Source: Cryptomeria japonica (Eukaryota > Streptophyta > Pinopsida > Cupressales > Cupressaceae). Taken from it: a stretch of 64,000 bases of DNA. The notes under the pieces are model-generated. The model saw only the letters and a list, made by a program, of their open reading frames with translations. It did no database searches and was not told where the DNA came from. The stretch is taken from contig NC_081406.1 of NCBI RefSeq assembly GCF_030272615.1, positions 111,383,783 to 111,447,782 of the forward strand, given 5' to 3'. Made by a program: the position numbers and the translations under genes. Below are positions 21,970 through 33,450 of this stretch, in pieces (position 1 is the first letter of the stretch; each line of letters starts with the position of its first letter).

Positions 21970-21981
21970 GCTCTGATACTA
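21970..21981 (-). promoter_or_regulatory. Primer-binding site of Copia-C
   Basis: The minus strand reads TAGTATCAGAGC, one base off the consensus TGGTATCAGAGC, two bases inside the LTR. Confidence 0.88.
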
Positions 21982-21983
21982 AT

Positions 21984-23143
21984 TGATAACTCAATGATGA
22001 ACGAATAGTACCAAACTGGTACTGAGAGTGGGGGATGAATCAGTACGGACAAAAACACACTCTTAAGCCAGTTTGTCAGCAAACACTGTGCATTGACAGA
22101 CAAGCAGTAACATCGGTCCTTAAACAGAGTACAACCGGCAAAACCCAGAATAACTGAGACAGGCATAAACTGGTTGACACTTATCTTCTCATACAATCTA
22201 ACACTTCATTTCCATTACACCCTAATGCATGAACAGGTAATCTACCATCAGAGATATACATATAAGCAACTAGATCAACATGATTCACTGATTGTCAGAA
22301 AACAACATAGCATCACATGAAGAAGACAACACACATGACACACTTTTTCACGTGGAAACCCAACTGGGAAAAACCACGATGGGGATGAATACCCACAAGC
22401 TTGTTTTTGAACTCTTTAGAAGTCCGCTCTATTAGGAGCCTTGTTCGATTACAGATATTACAATAGGTTCTGCTAGGAACCGATCTTGTTAGGGATCACC
22501 CTGTTAAGGGATGGCTAGAATACCTGGTTAAGGGTTAAACTCTGTTAAAGGTTACCTTGTTAGAGGATTTAAAGAACTCAATGGTTTTGAGTCACCCTGT
22601 TAAAGGATTTACAGCAAGCCGGTTAAAGCTACCCTGTTAAGGGATTTCTCAACTGTCGAAGTGGTTAGAGATCAACAGGTATTACAATGATCTAGTAATA
22701 GCACTCAATGCCAATGCAGATCCACTTAAGCTCCTCTTCACCTTCTGCACTTACACTCTGCAGGTAACACTTCTCTCCTCTGGTCTGACAAGAATCATGT
22801 ATCCCTTCTCATGGATACACACACACAAATTTTGCCAACAACCTCAAAAAGGGACACACATCGACCTTATAGGAAAACAAATAGGTTGATAGCATAAACC
22901 CTAAACCCTGAAACCTATTACGTTAAGGAATTCAAACGATTCAATCCTGACCGTTGAGCATACTGCATTAAATGCAATAATTCTTGATCCAATCTCAAAA
23001 CTTTCTCCATCATCCATTTTCCATCGATTTCATGGTGACTGATAAACCATCACATGTTATCACCATTTACAGACTTTGCACATTCCCGAGGTAGATAGGA
23101 ACAATCTCCTTCATGCAAGATCCTTCATGCGCACAAGGATTAC
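21984..23143 (-). repeat. 5' LTR of Copia-C, first part
   Basis: It starts TGATAACTCAATG and matches 16076 onward until CACAAGGATTAC at 23143, where the chromovirus begins. The other LTR reads CACAAGGCTTACGTGG at this place, which fixes the junction. Confidence 0.93.
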
Positions 23144-24733
23144 TAATGGGATGGGGGTTTGGGATATACTATCCTAGTCTATGCTCTTGGATCCTTTCCT
23201 TGGATCACCAGGTGTTCTAACCACACCCTAGGGTCTCTAGGACTTCCCCTGCTTGTGGAATCCCCTGACCTTGCCCAATCCACCCACCAACAAGTTCAAA
23301 AACTACTCCTAAGGTCTCACCTACTCATGAGATTCAAGAACCCTTACTTAGGCTAATAAGGGTTTGGCTTGCTCCACACCTTCCTAGGTCTTAGCAAGGA
23401 TAGGTCAGGTCTAATACATGGTTTTGCCACCCATTCATGTGCCCCCAAGAGGTTTCAAGTTTCACAATTCACAATTTTGTCTTTTTGCCTACAAAATAGG
23501 GCTACAAGGATTGTGACCAATTAGGCCTCCTACCCGGTCCTTTAGGGCTCCCTCTTGCAAATGATGCATTTGCTTGTGAAACCTCCCAAAAGAAATACTA
23601 TTCATTTGTCAAGGACTCAAGGATTTTTTAGGTTTTAGGCCTCCAAGTGTCTGTACACTGCCCTTGGTGGATTTTAAGGTTTTTAAGGGTTTTTAAAGAG
23701 GGTTTTTAGGCCTGCTAGGGTCACGGTGTAGGTTTGATACTCTTGCCACCTTGTCTAGATTGGTGGAAGATCCTCCTTCACACCAATGGTTCTCCACTCA
23801 GCCCTCTACAACTCCTCCAAAGGGTGCCTCCTCCTCTGACATTCCTTGCTCTCCAAGACCTCTACAACTTGACCCTTCCTAGTCGGGCACTATCCAGTCT
23901 CGCCTAGGAGTGGGTCTTTAAATGGCCTCCATGCATTTTCAAGGGCCCTGCTTTCTTTGAAGTATAGTAAAAGGTTTTTACTCTCATTTCCCATGGTTTC
24001 ATGGTGATTCCACAATGGAGAATGGACTTATGAGCCCATTGACACAAACCAGTCCAAAACTAGACAGTGAGAAGCAAGTTTACAAACTATTTACAAACAC
24101 ACACAACCTGCAAAACAAAACCTAATATAATTGCTCAAAATGAAATTAGATACACCATACAAGACACCCCACATATTTTTTCTCAAAAATCAATCCATTA
24201 ACAATCTTCTTTCACTCCATTTGTGCCGACTGGCAACAAAATTGCAGTCACAGTCAAGTCACTTTGCTTGGGCCGTACAACATCTGACATCCAACCCATT
24301 AACTTAGGGTTTGAAATTACTTATAGCACCTTTTCCTTAGTCTATGTGCCCATATTAGGGTTGTCCACACTAACCTAAATATTTTGACCTCTAGGTGGAA
24401 AAGTTGCTTTAGAACTTTTAAAAGTTGTCATGCAACTTTTGCAACTTTTGAGCAACTTTCTCAATGTTGCTTTTCTTGACTCCTAGGCCCACATTGGGCT
24501 AACCTAAGGACACCATCATGCTATGAAGGACCCCTAAACACCTCAAAGGCACACATACCCTCTATTTTCAAGAAAAACTCAATCTTGACTTATGACCCTA
24601 AGACCTCAACTAGGACCCTAACTAGGACCAATGAGCACATGGCTCTTTATTTTATATATAATGGCTTCATAAAGAAGAAAGAACACAATCAAAAACAAAT
24701 GGTGGGAGCCCTTTGAAGGTTTCTCCTGCACCA
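23144..24733 (-). repeat. 3' LTR of the chromovirus (1,590 bp)
   Basis: In plus orientation it starts TAATGGGATGGGGG (first TG now TA) and ends TCCTGCACCA. It holds a cluster of CAACTTTT/AAAAGTTG units at about 24410-24475, with one more unit than the other LTR. Confidence 0.93.
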
Positions 24734-24747
24734 TACTCCCCCTCTGC
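24734..24747 (-). promoter_or_regulatory. Polypurine tract of the chromovirus
   Basis: The plus strand reads TACTCCCCCTCTGC next to the LTR, so the minus strand gives a purine run (GCAGAGGGGGAGTA) directly before the LTR start. Confidence 0.8.
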
Positions 24748-24753
24748 AACAAA

Positions 24754-26103
24754 CTACAGAATTTGGGGAGTGAGAAGAGTCGGATCAATGCCAAGCTTCT
24801 TGAACTTGCTCTCCTCCACCCCAGTAGCTTCAGACATAGGTTGACCTACCCACTTCACTAAGTTCTCCATGTAGACCTGGTGTCTAGTAGACTTCTTCAC
24901 CCTTGACTCCAAGATCTCCTCTGCTATAGGCTGCTTCACTTGAGGTAAGGCATTCACATCCAAGTCTTGTAGCACCTTGGCTTGGTTCTCAGTCTACCCT
25001 TCTATCTCACCCTTGTACATGATCAAATCAGCAACATTGAAGACTAGTGAAATGGCTAAGTCTGAAGGAAGTTCAACCTTATAGGCGTTCTCACCATATT
25101 TTGCCAGAATTCTACAAGGTCCTACCCTCTTCATTTGCAGTTTGGTAGGCTTGCCACTTTGCATTGTAGCTTTGCTCAAATGGACCATCACATAGTCACC
25201 CACCTTGAACTGAACCTCTCTCCTTTTCTCATCCATTTTGGCCTTTAGTTTTTTAGTGGATGCAAGGATGGCTTTCTTGACTTTCTCTTGGACTTCCTTG
25301 ATGGTTTTAGTGAAGTCCTCTGCTTGCCCACTCTTCATCTCCATGGAACCAAGTTCCCTAAGTTCACACACTCCTCTTGGATGTCTACCATAGACAACCT
25401 CAAATGGACTTCTTCCAGTGGTCCTATTTACACTTTCATTATATGCATACTCTACTTGAGCAATGATTAGGTCCCATGTCTGTCCATATTCCTTAGTTAG
25501 ACACCTCAACAAATTGCCTAACACTCTATTGATGACTTCAGTTTGACCATCAGTTTGTGGATGGTAAGCTGAGCTAAATGAGAGATTAGTTCCAAGTCTC
25601 CTCCATAAAGTTTTCCAAAAATGGCCCATGAACTTGTTGTCCCTATCTGAAACAATGCTTAAAGGGAGTCCGTGAATCCTCACAATCTCCTTAAAGAAGA
25701 GATGTGCAACATAGCTAGCATCATGTTTAGTTTTATATGGAATGAAATGGCTCATCTTGGAAAATCTATCTACTACCACATAGATGTTGTCCATACTTGT
25801 CTTTGTCTTGGGAAGTCCTACTACAAAGTCCATGCTTACACATTCCCAAGGTCTATTTGGGATCGGCAATGGTTGATAGAGACCAGCATTGCTTGATCCT
25901 CCTTTTGCCCTTTGACACACACCACATTGCTCCACATACCTCTTCACATCTCTTGGCAACTTGGGCCAATAGTAGTACCTCTGTACTAAATCCAAGGTTT
26001 TTTTGACTCCAAAGTGTCCACTTAAACTTCCATTGTGTTTTTCTTGGATGAGGTTCTGCCTCATGGATCCTCTTGGTACACACAACTGATTACCTTTGAA
26101 CAA
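24754..26103 (-). pseudogene. pol: Chromovirus integrase with C-terminal chromodomain
   Basis: The N-terminal H2C2 zinc region is HNGSLSGHFGVKKTLD...CGVCQRAKG. The catalytic core follows with D (SMDFVVGLPKT), D (SIVSDRDNKFMG) and E (HPQTDGQTEVINRV). The C-terminal GPY-like part is VGPCRILAKYGENAYKVELP. After an in-frame TAG near 24991 comes a chromodomain-like end: IAEEILESRVKKSTRH, NLVKWVGQP. The conserved aromatic in E-A-T-W-V is Gly here (EATGVEE). In living chromoviruses this domain directs integration to marked chromatin. Confidence 0.92.
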
Positions 26104-27435
26104 GAGACCATTTTGGAGAGTGTAATCTGCATACTCATCATGGAAATGGTTCTCAAACTCCTTGCAAACCTTGTATGCTGATGAGAAGTCTTCATCTCCT
26201 TCATAGAGGTCCTTGAAACCTTCTATTCCTATGCTCTGTAGCTATAACTCTTGAACTATCAACAACTTCCTGCTTAAAGCATCTGCCACCTTGTTGAGTT
26301 GCCCCTTCTTATGCTTGATGGTGAAGGTGAAGGATTGGAGGTATTCCATCCATTTCAGATGTCTATTGCTAAGCTTCTCTTGAGTGTTAATATAACTCAA
26401 AGCCTGGTTGTCTATGAACACCACAAATTCCTTTGGAAGTAAGTAATGCCTCCATTTTTTAAGAGACTACACTAATGCATACAACTCTAGGTCATAGGTT
26501 GAGTACTTCTTCTTTGCTTCATTAAGCTTCTCATTGAAAAATGCCACAGGTCTTCCCTCTTGACTCAATACACCCCCTACTGCAATTCCACTTGCATCAC
26601 ACTCCAATGTGAATAGCTTGTCAAAAGTAGGTAGGAGTAGGATAGGTTTTGTGGCTACTTCTTGCTTCAATAATTGAAATGCTTTGTCAGACTACTCAAT
26701 CCATCTAAACTTAGTTTTAAGGCCTCCTTTTATGGTGTCAAGGATTGGTGCACATATGCCACTGAAGTTCCTCACAAACTTCCTATAGAATTGGGCTAAA
26801 CCATGGAAACTCCTAACTTCAGTCCCTGTTCTAGGTGCAGGCCAATTCAAGATTGCCTCCACTTTGCTTGGATCCATCTTCAAGGTTCCCTTAGACACCA
26901 CAAATCCTAAGTAGACCAGCTCTTGCTTCAAGAAGTCACACTTCTCTAGGTTTATGGATAACTTCTCCTCATGCAACCTCTCTAAGACTAACCTCAAATG
27001 CTCAAGGTGCTCCTCTTTGGTTCTACTATAGATGAGAATGTCATCTAGGTACACCACCACAAACCTGCCTGTGAAGTCTTTCAACACCTCAATCATCAAC
27101 CTCATGAAGGTGCTTAGGGCATTGGTGAGTCCAAATAGCATCACAAGCCATTCATACAATCCCTTTGTGGTCTTGAAAGCAATCTTCCACTCATCTCCCT
27201 CCTTGATTCTAATCTGGTGATAACCACTTTTAAGGTCCAACTTGGTAAAATACATAGCACCTCCTAAACAATCCATCAAATTCTCTATTCTAGGAATAGG
27301 AAACCTATACCTTATGGTGATCCTATTGATTGCCCTTGAATCAGTGCAAAGTCTCCACTTGCCTCCCTTCTTTGATGCTAGCACTACTGGGACTGCACAT
27401 GGGCTGATGCTCTTCTTGATTAGTCCTTGTTCCAA
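26104..27435 (-). pseudogene. pol: Chromovirus reverse transcriptase and RNase H
   Basis: RT carries [40 protein letters not shown] and the palm [11 protein letters not shown] with both aspartates intact. [17 protein letters not shown] follows. RNase H has LECDASGIAVGGVL, FNEKLNEAKKKYSTYDLELYAL and FIDNQALSYINTQEKL, ending VADALSRK. In-frame TAGs interrupt near 26690, 26465 and 26240, all in one frame with integrase. Order and motifs are those of Ty3/Gypsy pol. Confidence 0.93.
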
Positions 27436-28548
27436 TTACTCCTGCACTTGCCTTGCTACCTCCTTGTTTTGGTCAGGTGTGAGCTTATATGTAGCTTTGT
27501 TAGGTAGGGATGCACCAGGAACAAAGTCTATTTGATGGCTTATAAACCTTCTTGGTGGAAGTGTTGCAGGTGCTCCATCACTCACTATGTCCTTATACTC
27601 TTGCAACATTTGCTTCACCTCCTTGGGTACCTCTGCCTGCAACTTGTCTTCCTCCTCCTTTGGTTTCACAAAGATAGCACACCTCACTATTTCCTCCTCA
27701 TGTAGCAAGTGTAAGAACTCTTTACCAGTAGCCAATAAGACACTAGGTGTTCTTGAAGTTCCCTCTTCATTCTCTGTCAAGGACTAAATCTTAAAGGTCT
27801 TGCTATCCTTCTTGAAGGAAATAGAGTTCTCCTCTCCATCATAGATCACTTTCCTATCAAATTGCCAGGGTCTACCTAGCAATAGGTGACAGGCATCCAT
27901 GGGTAACACGTCACAAAGGATCTTATCGTTGTATCCTCAAATAGAAAACTCTACCCAAGTCTGTTCATTGACTAGCACACTCTGCTCTTGATTCAACCAT
28001 GTCACCTTATATGGGTTAGTGTGGGGTATCCTTGTGAGTTTCAACTTCTTGGTTGCCACCTCTGATATTATGTTACCAGTTGACCCTGAATCAACTATCA
28101 CCTTGTAAACTTTACCAAGGATCTTGCATCTCACCCTAAACAATGCTCTCCTACGCTTAGGTTCATTCTTAACCGGCTGTCTTATCAAGACCCTATTGAA
28201 CATCAGATTTTCTCCAATCTCTGATTCAATATGGTCCACCTCAGGTGTCTTACTACTTGAAGAGTCTTCATGTGAATAAGCAACCCTCTTTCCACTGTTT
28301 GATGAGGTAGGCTTGTTAGGGAATCTATAGGTCGGGTGTCCCAATTGTCCACAATTGTAACATTTCATGGTTGCAAAGTAAGAGTTACCCCAGCCGGTAC
28401 CTCTACCCCTACTTGGACCACCTTGTGCACCTCTTCCTCTAGAATGGCCCCCTCTAAGTTTGGCTTCACTGTTATGCTCAATCAACTTGGCTTCTCCTTG
28501 GTTCCTCTGCTCATTTGCCTTGCTTTGGTAACCACCTCGGTGATTCAT
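27436..28548 (-). pseudogene. gag-pol: Chromovirus zinc knuckle and protease
   Basis: An Arg/Gly-rich stretch (RGGHSRGRGAQGGPSRGRG) leads to the knuckle CYNCGQLGHPTYRF. The fourth ligand, Cys, has become Phe. The protease is KVIVDSGSTGNIIS with its D-S-G site intact. The linker to RT contains KEVKQMLQEYKDIVSD and PRRFISHQIDFVPG. In-frame stops are TGA near 27935, TAG near 27784 and TAA near 27437. Confidence 0.88.
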
Positions 28549-29391
28549 TTGTTCTCTACCTCTGCCTCTACCCTTGTTATTAGAGTCTCATTTCCTTTTG
28601 TTCCTCTCTTCCACCTTGGCAGCAAGCTAATGACATTTTTGAACAATATTAGGAGTCCATAGGCTTATCTCCTCTTGAATGTTCCACTTTAGGCCGCTTA
28701 GATGCCTAGCCACCTTAATAGATTCATCTTCTTGGAATTTGGATCTAAGACAAAGCTTTTGAAATTCTTCGGTGTAGGAGGTCACATCAAGGTCTTTTTG
28801 CTTCAATCCCTGTCTCTTCTTATGAAGTTGGACTTCATAATCCTCTGGTAAGTAGTTCTCCTTGATTTTACTCACCATGGCCTTCCAATTGGCAATAGGT
28901 ATCTTTCCCATTCTAACTCTCTCTTCTTGCAAATACTTCCACCATGTCAAAGCTACTCCCCTTAATCTTGATTTGGCAATCTTAACCTTTTGAGCCTCTA
29001 TCACTCCCTCACACTCAAAGTGGTTTTCCATGCCTTCAATCCATTCCATGATAGTGTCAATGTCCATCCTTCCACTGAAATGTGGCAATCCTTCAAAAGC
29101 TTTGGTGTTCAAAGCCTTAATAGCCTTTACAAAAGGTTCTTCAATGAACAAGGGATCTGGTTCAGGTATAATGTCATCTATGTCTATAGTTTTCTTGCCT
29201 TTATCCTTGGTGTCTTCACCCCAAGGTCCTTGTGTCCTCTGATCCACCACTTCTTGCAACTTATCCCTTATCTCGCTCATAGCTTCTTCAAGGTGTCTAT
29301 TCTTCTCCTTCTACTCTTCTACCTCCCTAGCCAGCTCTACATTAGTGACCATTCTGCTCTCCCCTACTGATTCACCAGTATATAGAGACAT
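28549..29391 (-). pseudogene. gag: Chromovirus gag
   Basis: An ATG at 29391 (MSLYTGESVGES) lies about 40 bases inside the PBS. The retrotransposon gag domain is plain: FEGLPHFSGRMDIDTIMEWI, ALTWWKYLQEERVRMGK, YLPEDYEVQLHKKRQGL, VTSYTEEFQKLCLRS. In-frame stops are TAG near 29311, TAG near 28628 and TGA near 28589. The second and third flank the junction with the zinc-knuckle part. Confidence 0.9.
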
Positions 29392-29417
29392 ACACAGTCC
29401 ACCAAATCTTTAACTTG

Positions 29418-29430
29418 CTCTAATACCAAT
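29418..29430 (-). promoter_or_regulatory. Primer-binding site of the chromovirus
   Basis: The minus strand reads TTGGTATTAGAGC, close to the tRNA-Met-complementary consensus, and lies one base inside the LTR. Confidence 0.85.
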
Positions 29431-29431
29431 C

Positions 29432-31012
29432 TGATGGGATGGGGGTTTGGGATAGACTATCCTAGTCTATGCTCTTGAATCCTTTCCTTGGATCACCAGG
29501 TGTTCTAACCACACCCTAGGGTCTCTAGGACTTCCCTTACTTGTGGAATCCCCTGACCTTGCCCAATCCACCCACCAACAAGTTCAAAAACTACTCCTAA
29601 GGTTTCACCTACTCATGAGATTCAAGAACCCTTACTTAGGCTAATAAGGGTTTGGCTTTCTCCACACCTTCCTATGTCTTAGCAAGGATAGGTCTAGTCT
29701 AATACATGGTTTTTCCACCCATTCATATGCCCCCAAGAGGTTTCAAGCTTCACAATTCACAATTTTGTCTTTTTGCCTACAAAATAGGGCTACAAGGATT
29801 GTGACCAATTAGGCCTCCTACCCGGTCCTTTAGGGCTCCCTCTTGAAAATGATGCATTTTCTTGTGAAACATCCCAAAAGACCTGCTATTCATTTGGCAA
29901 GGACTCAAGTATTTTTTAGGTTTTAGGCCTCCAAGTGTCTGTACACTGCCCTTGGTGGATTTTAAGGTTTTTAAGGGTTTTTTAAGAGGGTTTTTAGGCT
30001 TGCCAAGGTCACAGTGTAGGTTTGATGCTCTTTCCACCTTGTCTAGATTGGTGGAATCTCCTCCTTCACACCAATGGTGCTCTACTCACCCCTCTACAAC
30101 TCCTCCAAAGGGTTCCTCCTCCTCTGACCTTCCTTGCTCTCCAAGACCTCTGCAACTTGACCCTTCCTAGTCGGGCACTATCCAGTCTCGCCTAGGAGTG
30201 GGTCTTTAAATGGCCTCCTTGCATTTTCAAGGGCCCTGCTTGATTTGAAGTATATTATAGGGTCTGTACTCTCATTCCCCATGGTTTCAAGGTGATTCCA
30301 CAATGGGGAATGGAGTTATGAGCCCATTAACACAAACCAGTCCAAAACTAGACAGTGAGAAGCAAGTTTACAAACTATTTACAAACACACACAACCTGCA
30401 AAACAAAACCTAATATAATTACTCACAATGAAAGTAGATACACCATACAAGACACTCCACATAGTTTTTCTTGAAAATCAATCCATTAACAATCTTCTTT
30501 CACTCCATTTGTGCCGACTAGCAACAAAATTGCAGTCACAGTCAAGTCACTTTGCTTGGGTCGTACAACATCTGACATCCAACCCATTAACTTAGGGTTT
30601 GAAATTAATTATAGAATCTTTTCCTTGGTCTATGTGCCCATATTAGGGTTGTCCATGCTAACCTAAATATTTTGACATCTAGGTGGAAAAGTTGCTTTAC
30701 AACTTTTAAAAGTTGTCATGCAACTTTTGAGCAACTTTCTCAATGTTGCTTTTCTTGACTCCTAGGCCCACATTGGGCTAACCTAAGGACACCATCATGC
30801 TATGAAGGACCCCTAAACACCTCAAAGGCACACATGCCCTCTATTTTCAAGAAAATCTCAATCTTGACTTATGACCCTAAGACCTCAACTAGGACCCTAA
30901 CTAGGACCAATGAGCACATGGCTCTTTATTTTATATACAATGGCTTCATAAAGAAGCAAGAACACAATAAAAAACAAATGGTGGGAGCCCTTTGAAGGGT
31001 TCTCTTGCACCA
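29432..31012 (-). repeat. 5' LTR of the chromovirus (1,581 bp)
   Basis: In plus orientation it starts TGATGGGATGGGGG and ends TCTTGCACCA. It matches 23144-24733 closely over its whole length. The right target duplicate follows at 31013. Confidence 0.94.
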
Positions 31013-31017
31013 CTTAC

Positions 31018-31325
31018 ATGGAAACATGATATGTTCTTCATTACCATGTTAACTCATCACACAAAGTCACCAGTTGAGCCACACAGGCTTGAAGCACTCC
31101 AACTGGAAACCCTGAAGTGGAAACTACCAACCAGTAGTCATACAATGCTTCCATGTGTCGGTTATCATAACTATATGCCGGTTCACCTTGAACAAACACA
31201 CCTCTTCACTTTGGCACAAATGTCGTTTTACAGTGTTATATCGGTTCTCACCTCTTCAGCATATTGACATCACTGAAAACATACAATGTCCTTATGTCCT
31301 CATACCAGTTCACATAATGCCAACA
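31018..31325 (-). repeat. 5' LTR of Copia-C, second part
   Basis: ATGGAAACATGATATGTTCT resumes the Copia-C LTR where it broke at 23143, and it ends CATAATGCCAACA. It matches about 17240-17558, but lacks a TATGCCA-containing stretch of about 12 bases near 17470. Confidence 0.93.
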
Positions 31326-33369
31326 TGTTGATGATTCTATAATAATGGGGAAAGCTACAGTGAAGGATTCTAGAAGTTTAAAGAAGGCTCTGGATAGCTA
31401 TGGTGCTGCTATTGGACAACTTATTAACTGGTCTAAAAGCTTTGTGTATTTTATCAATACCCCGGAGAGAAGGAGGATTAAAATTAGTAATATCCTGGGT
31501 TGTCAAGTTTGAAATCTTCCAGCCTCTTACTTAGGGCTACCCTCATGCCATGATCCACCTGATTCTTTTTAGGGAGCCTTGGTGGACAAATTCCATAAGA
31601 AGTTGGTTGGCTGGAAGGAGGCTCTTCTTAGCCAAGCTGGTAAGGTTCAATTGCTGAAATCCACTCTACAAAGTATCCCTCTCTATGCCATTAGTCTCTT
31701 TAGAATTCCTACCAAGTATGCGGAGGCTATTGAAAAGATTCAGAGAACCTTCTTATGGACTGGGGTTGAGGAGAAGAAGAGAATGAATTTGATTTCATGG
31801 GAGAAGGTTTGCAAGCCTATAAGAAAGGGAGGATTGGGTCTTAGAAGAATAAGAGACATAAATGAGTTCCTTATGGCCAAGCAGATTTGGAGAGGGTATA
31901 AGAATCAAGGAGAATGGAAACTGATATGAGACAAAAAAATATAAAAGTCAATGTCCAACCCTTCAAAGCTTCCTTAAAGTGGATAATGTCCCAATTGGGT
32001 CCAATATCTGGAAAAATATTTCTAGAACTAGAAACTTAATTGTCAAAGGTGCAAAATGGAAAATGGGGAAAGGGAATCTTATCCAATTCTGGGAAGATTC
32101 TTGGCTACTGGATTCTCCTTTGAATGAAGACCCTGAGTGGAGCAGATTTCAGAACCAATGCAAGGAAAGATTTGGATCTAAGGTGGATGATTACTTGGAA
32201 GATGGACAATGGAAGGATTTATCTCAGGTGGATCAGTCCTTGAGCAGAAAGAACAAAGTTATGAACTCTATAGTAAGGATTGAAGAGGAAGACCAATTAA
32301 TTTGGAAACTCACTGCTTGTGGTACTTTCACTGTGGCTTCTTTGTATCATCAACAGTTCTCCAACATGGAAAGCCCATGTTGGGCTAAGGCATGGGTGAA
32401 AGGCCTCACCCCTAAGGTTAACATTTTTTTTCTGGGCAGCCCTACAAGATAAAATTCTAACTATTAAGAATATCAGAAAAAAGAGGTATTAGTATGCCTA
32501 GTGTTTGTATTCTCTATAAGCAGAAGGAGGAGACCATTCATCTGCTCTTTCATTGCCCTTTCTCTACTGATGTATGGGGAATCTATCTGGACCACTTCAA
32601 AATCAGTTGGGGTTTCCCTGAGTTGATTCAGGAGGTTTTCAACTCTTGGCTTCATCCTTCAAGGAATAAAACCACAACTTTATTATGGAGAATTGCCCTT
32701 CCTCATATGTGTTGGGGTATATGGAAAGAAAGAAATGACCGAATTTTTAGAGAAAAGGTTTCTAAGGCAAAAATTATGTTTGAGAAGATAAAAAGAAATA
32801 TAGTGGAAAATATGAATATCATAGGAGGCATTGATAATCACCAAGATAAGGATGTTCAATTTATCTACAAAAAGTGGAGACTAAAGGGTCATGATCATTC
32901 TCAGATCAACCCTAGAGAGGGTGTGATATGGATCAGTTTTCCCAAAGGATGGATGAAAATTAATTTTGACGGTGCCTCAAAGGGTAACCCGGGTGTTGCA
33001 GGATATGGAGTGGTACTTAGGGACGAATGGGGGAGCTACAAAATCATAAAAAGTATTCCCATAGGAAATCAAACAAATCATGTTGCTAAAGCGATGGCGG
33101 CTTACCATGGGATGATCCTTGCTAAGGAAGCTAAATGCACTAAAGTTTGGTGTAAAGGAGACTCATTGAACATAATCAATTATTTAAATATGAAATTCCT
33201 ATCTTCATGGTCTATTAGTAATGCTATTAAAGCAACTAGGAAAATCAGCGAAGAATTTGAAATGTGTGTTTTTACATATGTGTATAGGGAGGCCAATTCT
33301 TGGGCTGATTGGGCTGCTAACCTGGCTTGCCAATCGGAAGACATCATTACCATTCAAGATTTAAAATGA
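31326..33369 (+). pseudogene. LINE-2 reverse transcriptase C-terminus, zinc region and RNase H
   Basis: The segment begins with the missing end of the RT catalytic box (V-D-D-S-I-I-M-G) and continues with NLPASYLGLPS, FHKKLVGWKEALLSQAGKV and WEKVCKPIRKGGLGLRRI. Then comes the WEDSWLLDSPL/zf-RVT region (LYKQKEETIHLLFHCPF; WGIWKERNDRIFRE). A C-terminal RNase H follows: MKINFDGASKGNPGVAGYG, KVWCKGDSLNIIN and REANSWADWAANLA. The RNase H glutamate seems replaced by Lys (VAKAMAAYHG). Breaks: TGA near 31510, TAG near 31570, stops and a shift at 31927-31980, and a shift near 32430 at a T-run. The RNase H end marks a plant L1 subgroup. Confidence 0.92.
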
Positions 33370-33450
33370 TATGCAACTTAATGCAAGTTTAAGATGATAT
33401 GCAACCTACTACAATTGTATGCAACTAGTTTGATATAAATGCAACTAAAT
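33370..33450 (+). repeat. LINE-2 3' tail with ATGCAACT repeats
   Basis: After the stop, ATGCAAC units occur at 33371, 33381 (ATGCAAGT), 33399, 33419 and 33439, the last three 20 bases apart. There is no poly-A. The LINE probably ends near here in a short simple repeat; the exact end and the target duplication are not determined. Confidence 0.45.

Larger units (their letters stand above)
23144..31012 (-). mobile_element. Ty3/Gypsy chromovirus inside the Copia-C LTR
   Basis: This 7,869-bp minus-strand element is flanked by ATTAC (23139-23143) and CTTAC (31013-31017), a 5-bp duplication with one later change. The minus-strand order is LTR, PBS, gag, zinc knuckle, protease, RT, RNase H, integrase, chromodomain, PPT, LTR. 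RT before integrase shows Ty3/Gypsy, and the chromodomain-like end shows the chromovirus branch. The LTRs differ by about 5 bases in the first 125. gag-pol is one continuous frame of 1,546 codons with ten in-frame stops and no frameshift that I can see. Confidence 0.95.
16076..31325 (-). mobile_element. Copia-C: LTR retrotransposon split by a chromovirus
   Basis: This minus-strand Copia is inserted into the LINE-2 RT. TGTTG flanks it at 16071-16075 and 31326-31330. The minus-strand order is LTR, PBS, gag, zinc knuckle, protease, integrase, RT, RNase H, PPT, LTR. Its own length is about 7.38 kb once the 7,869-bp chromovirus in its right LTR is discounted. LTRs start (plus orientation) TGATAACTCA and end CCAACA. 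About 13 differences are visible in the first 135 bases of the two LTRs, so it is fairly old. It has about eight in-frame stops and one frameshift. Confidence 0.95.

Noticed and set aside
23144-31012. An 8-kb direct duplication of unknown type (near-identical ends at 23144 and 29432)
   Set aside because: The ends are the two LTRs of the chromovirus, confirmed by the PBS, PPT and target duplication.
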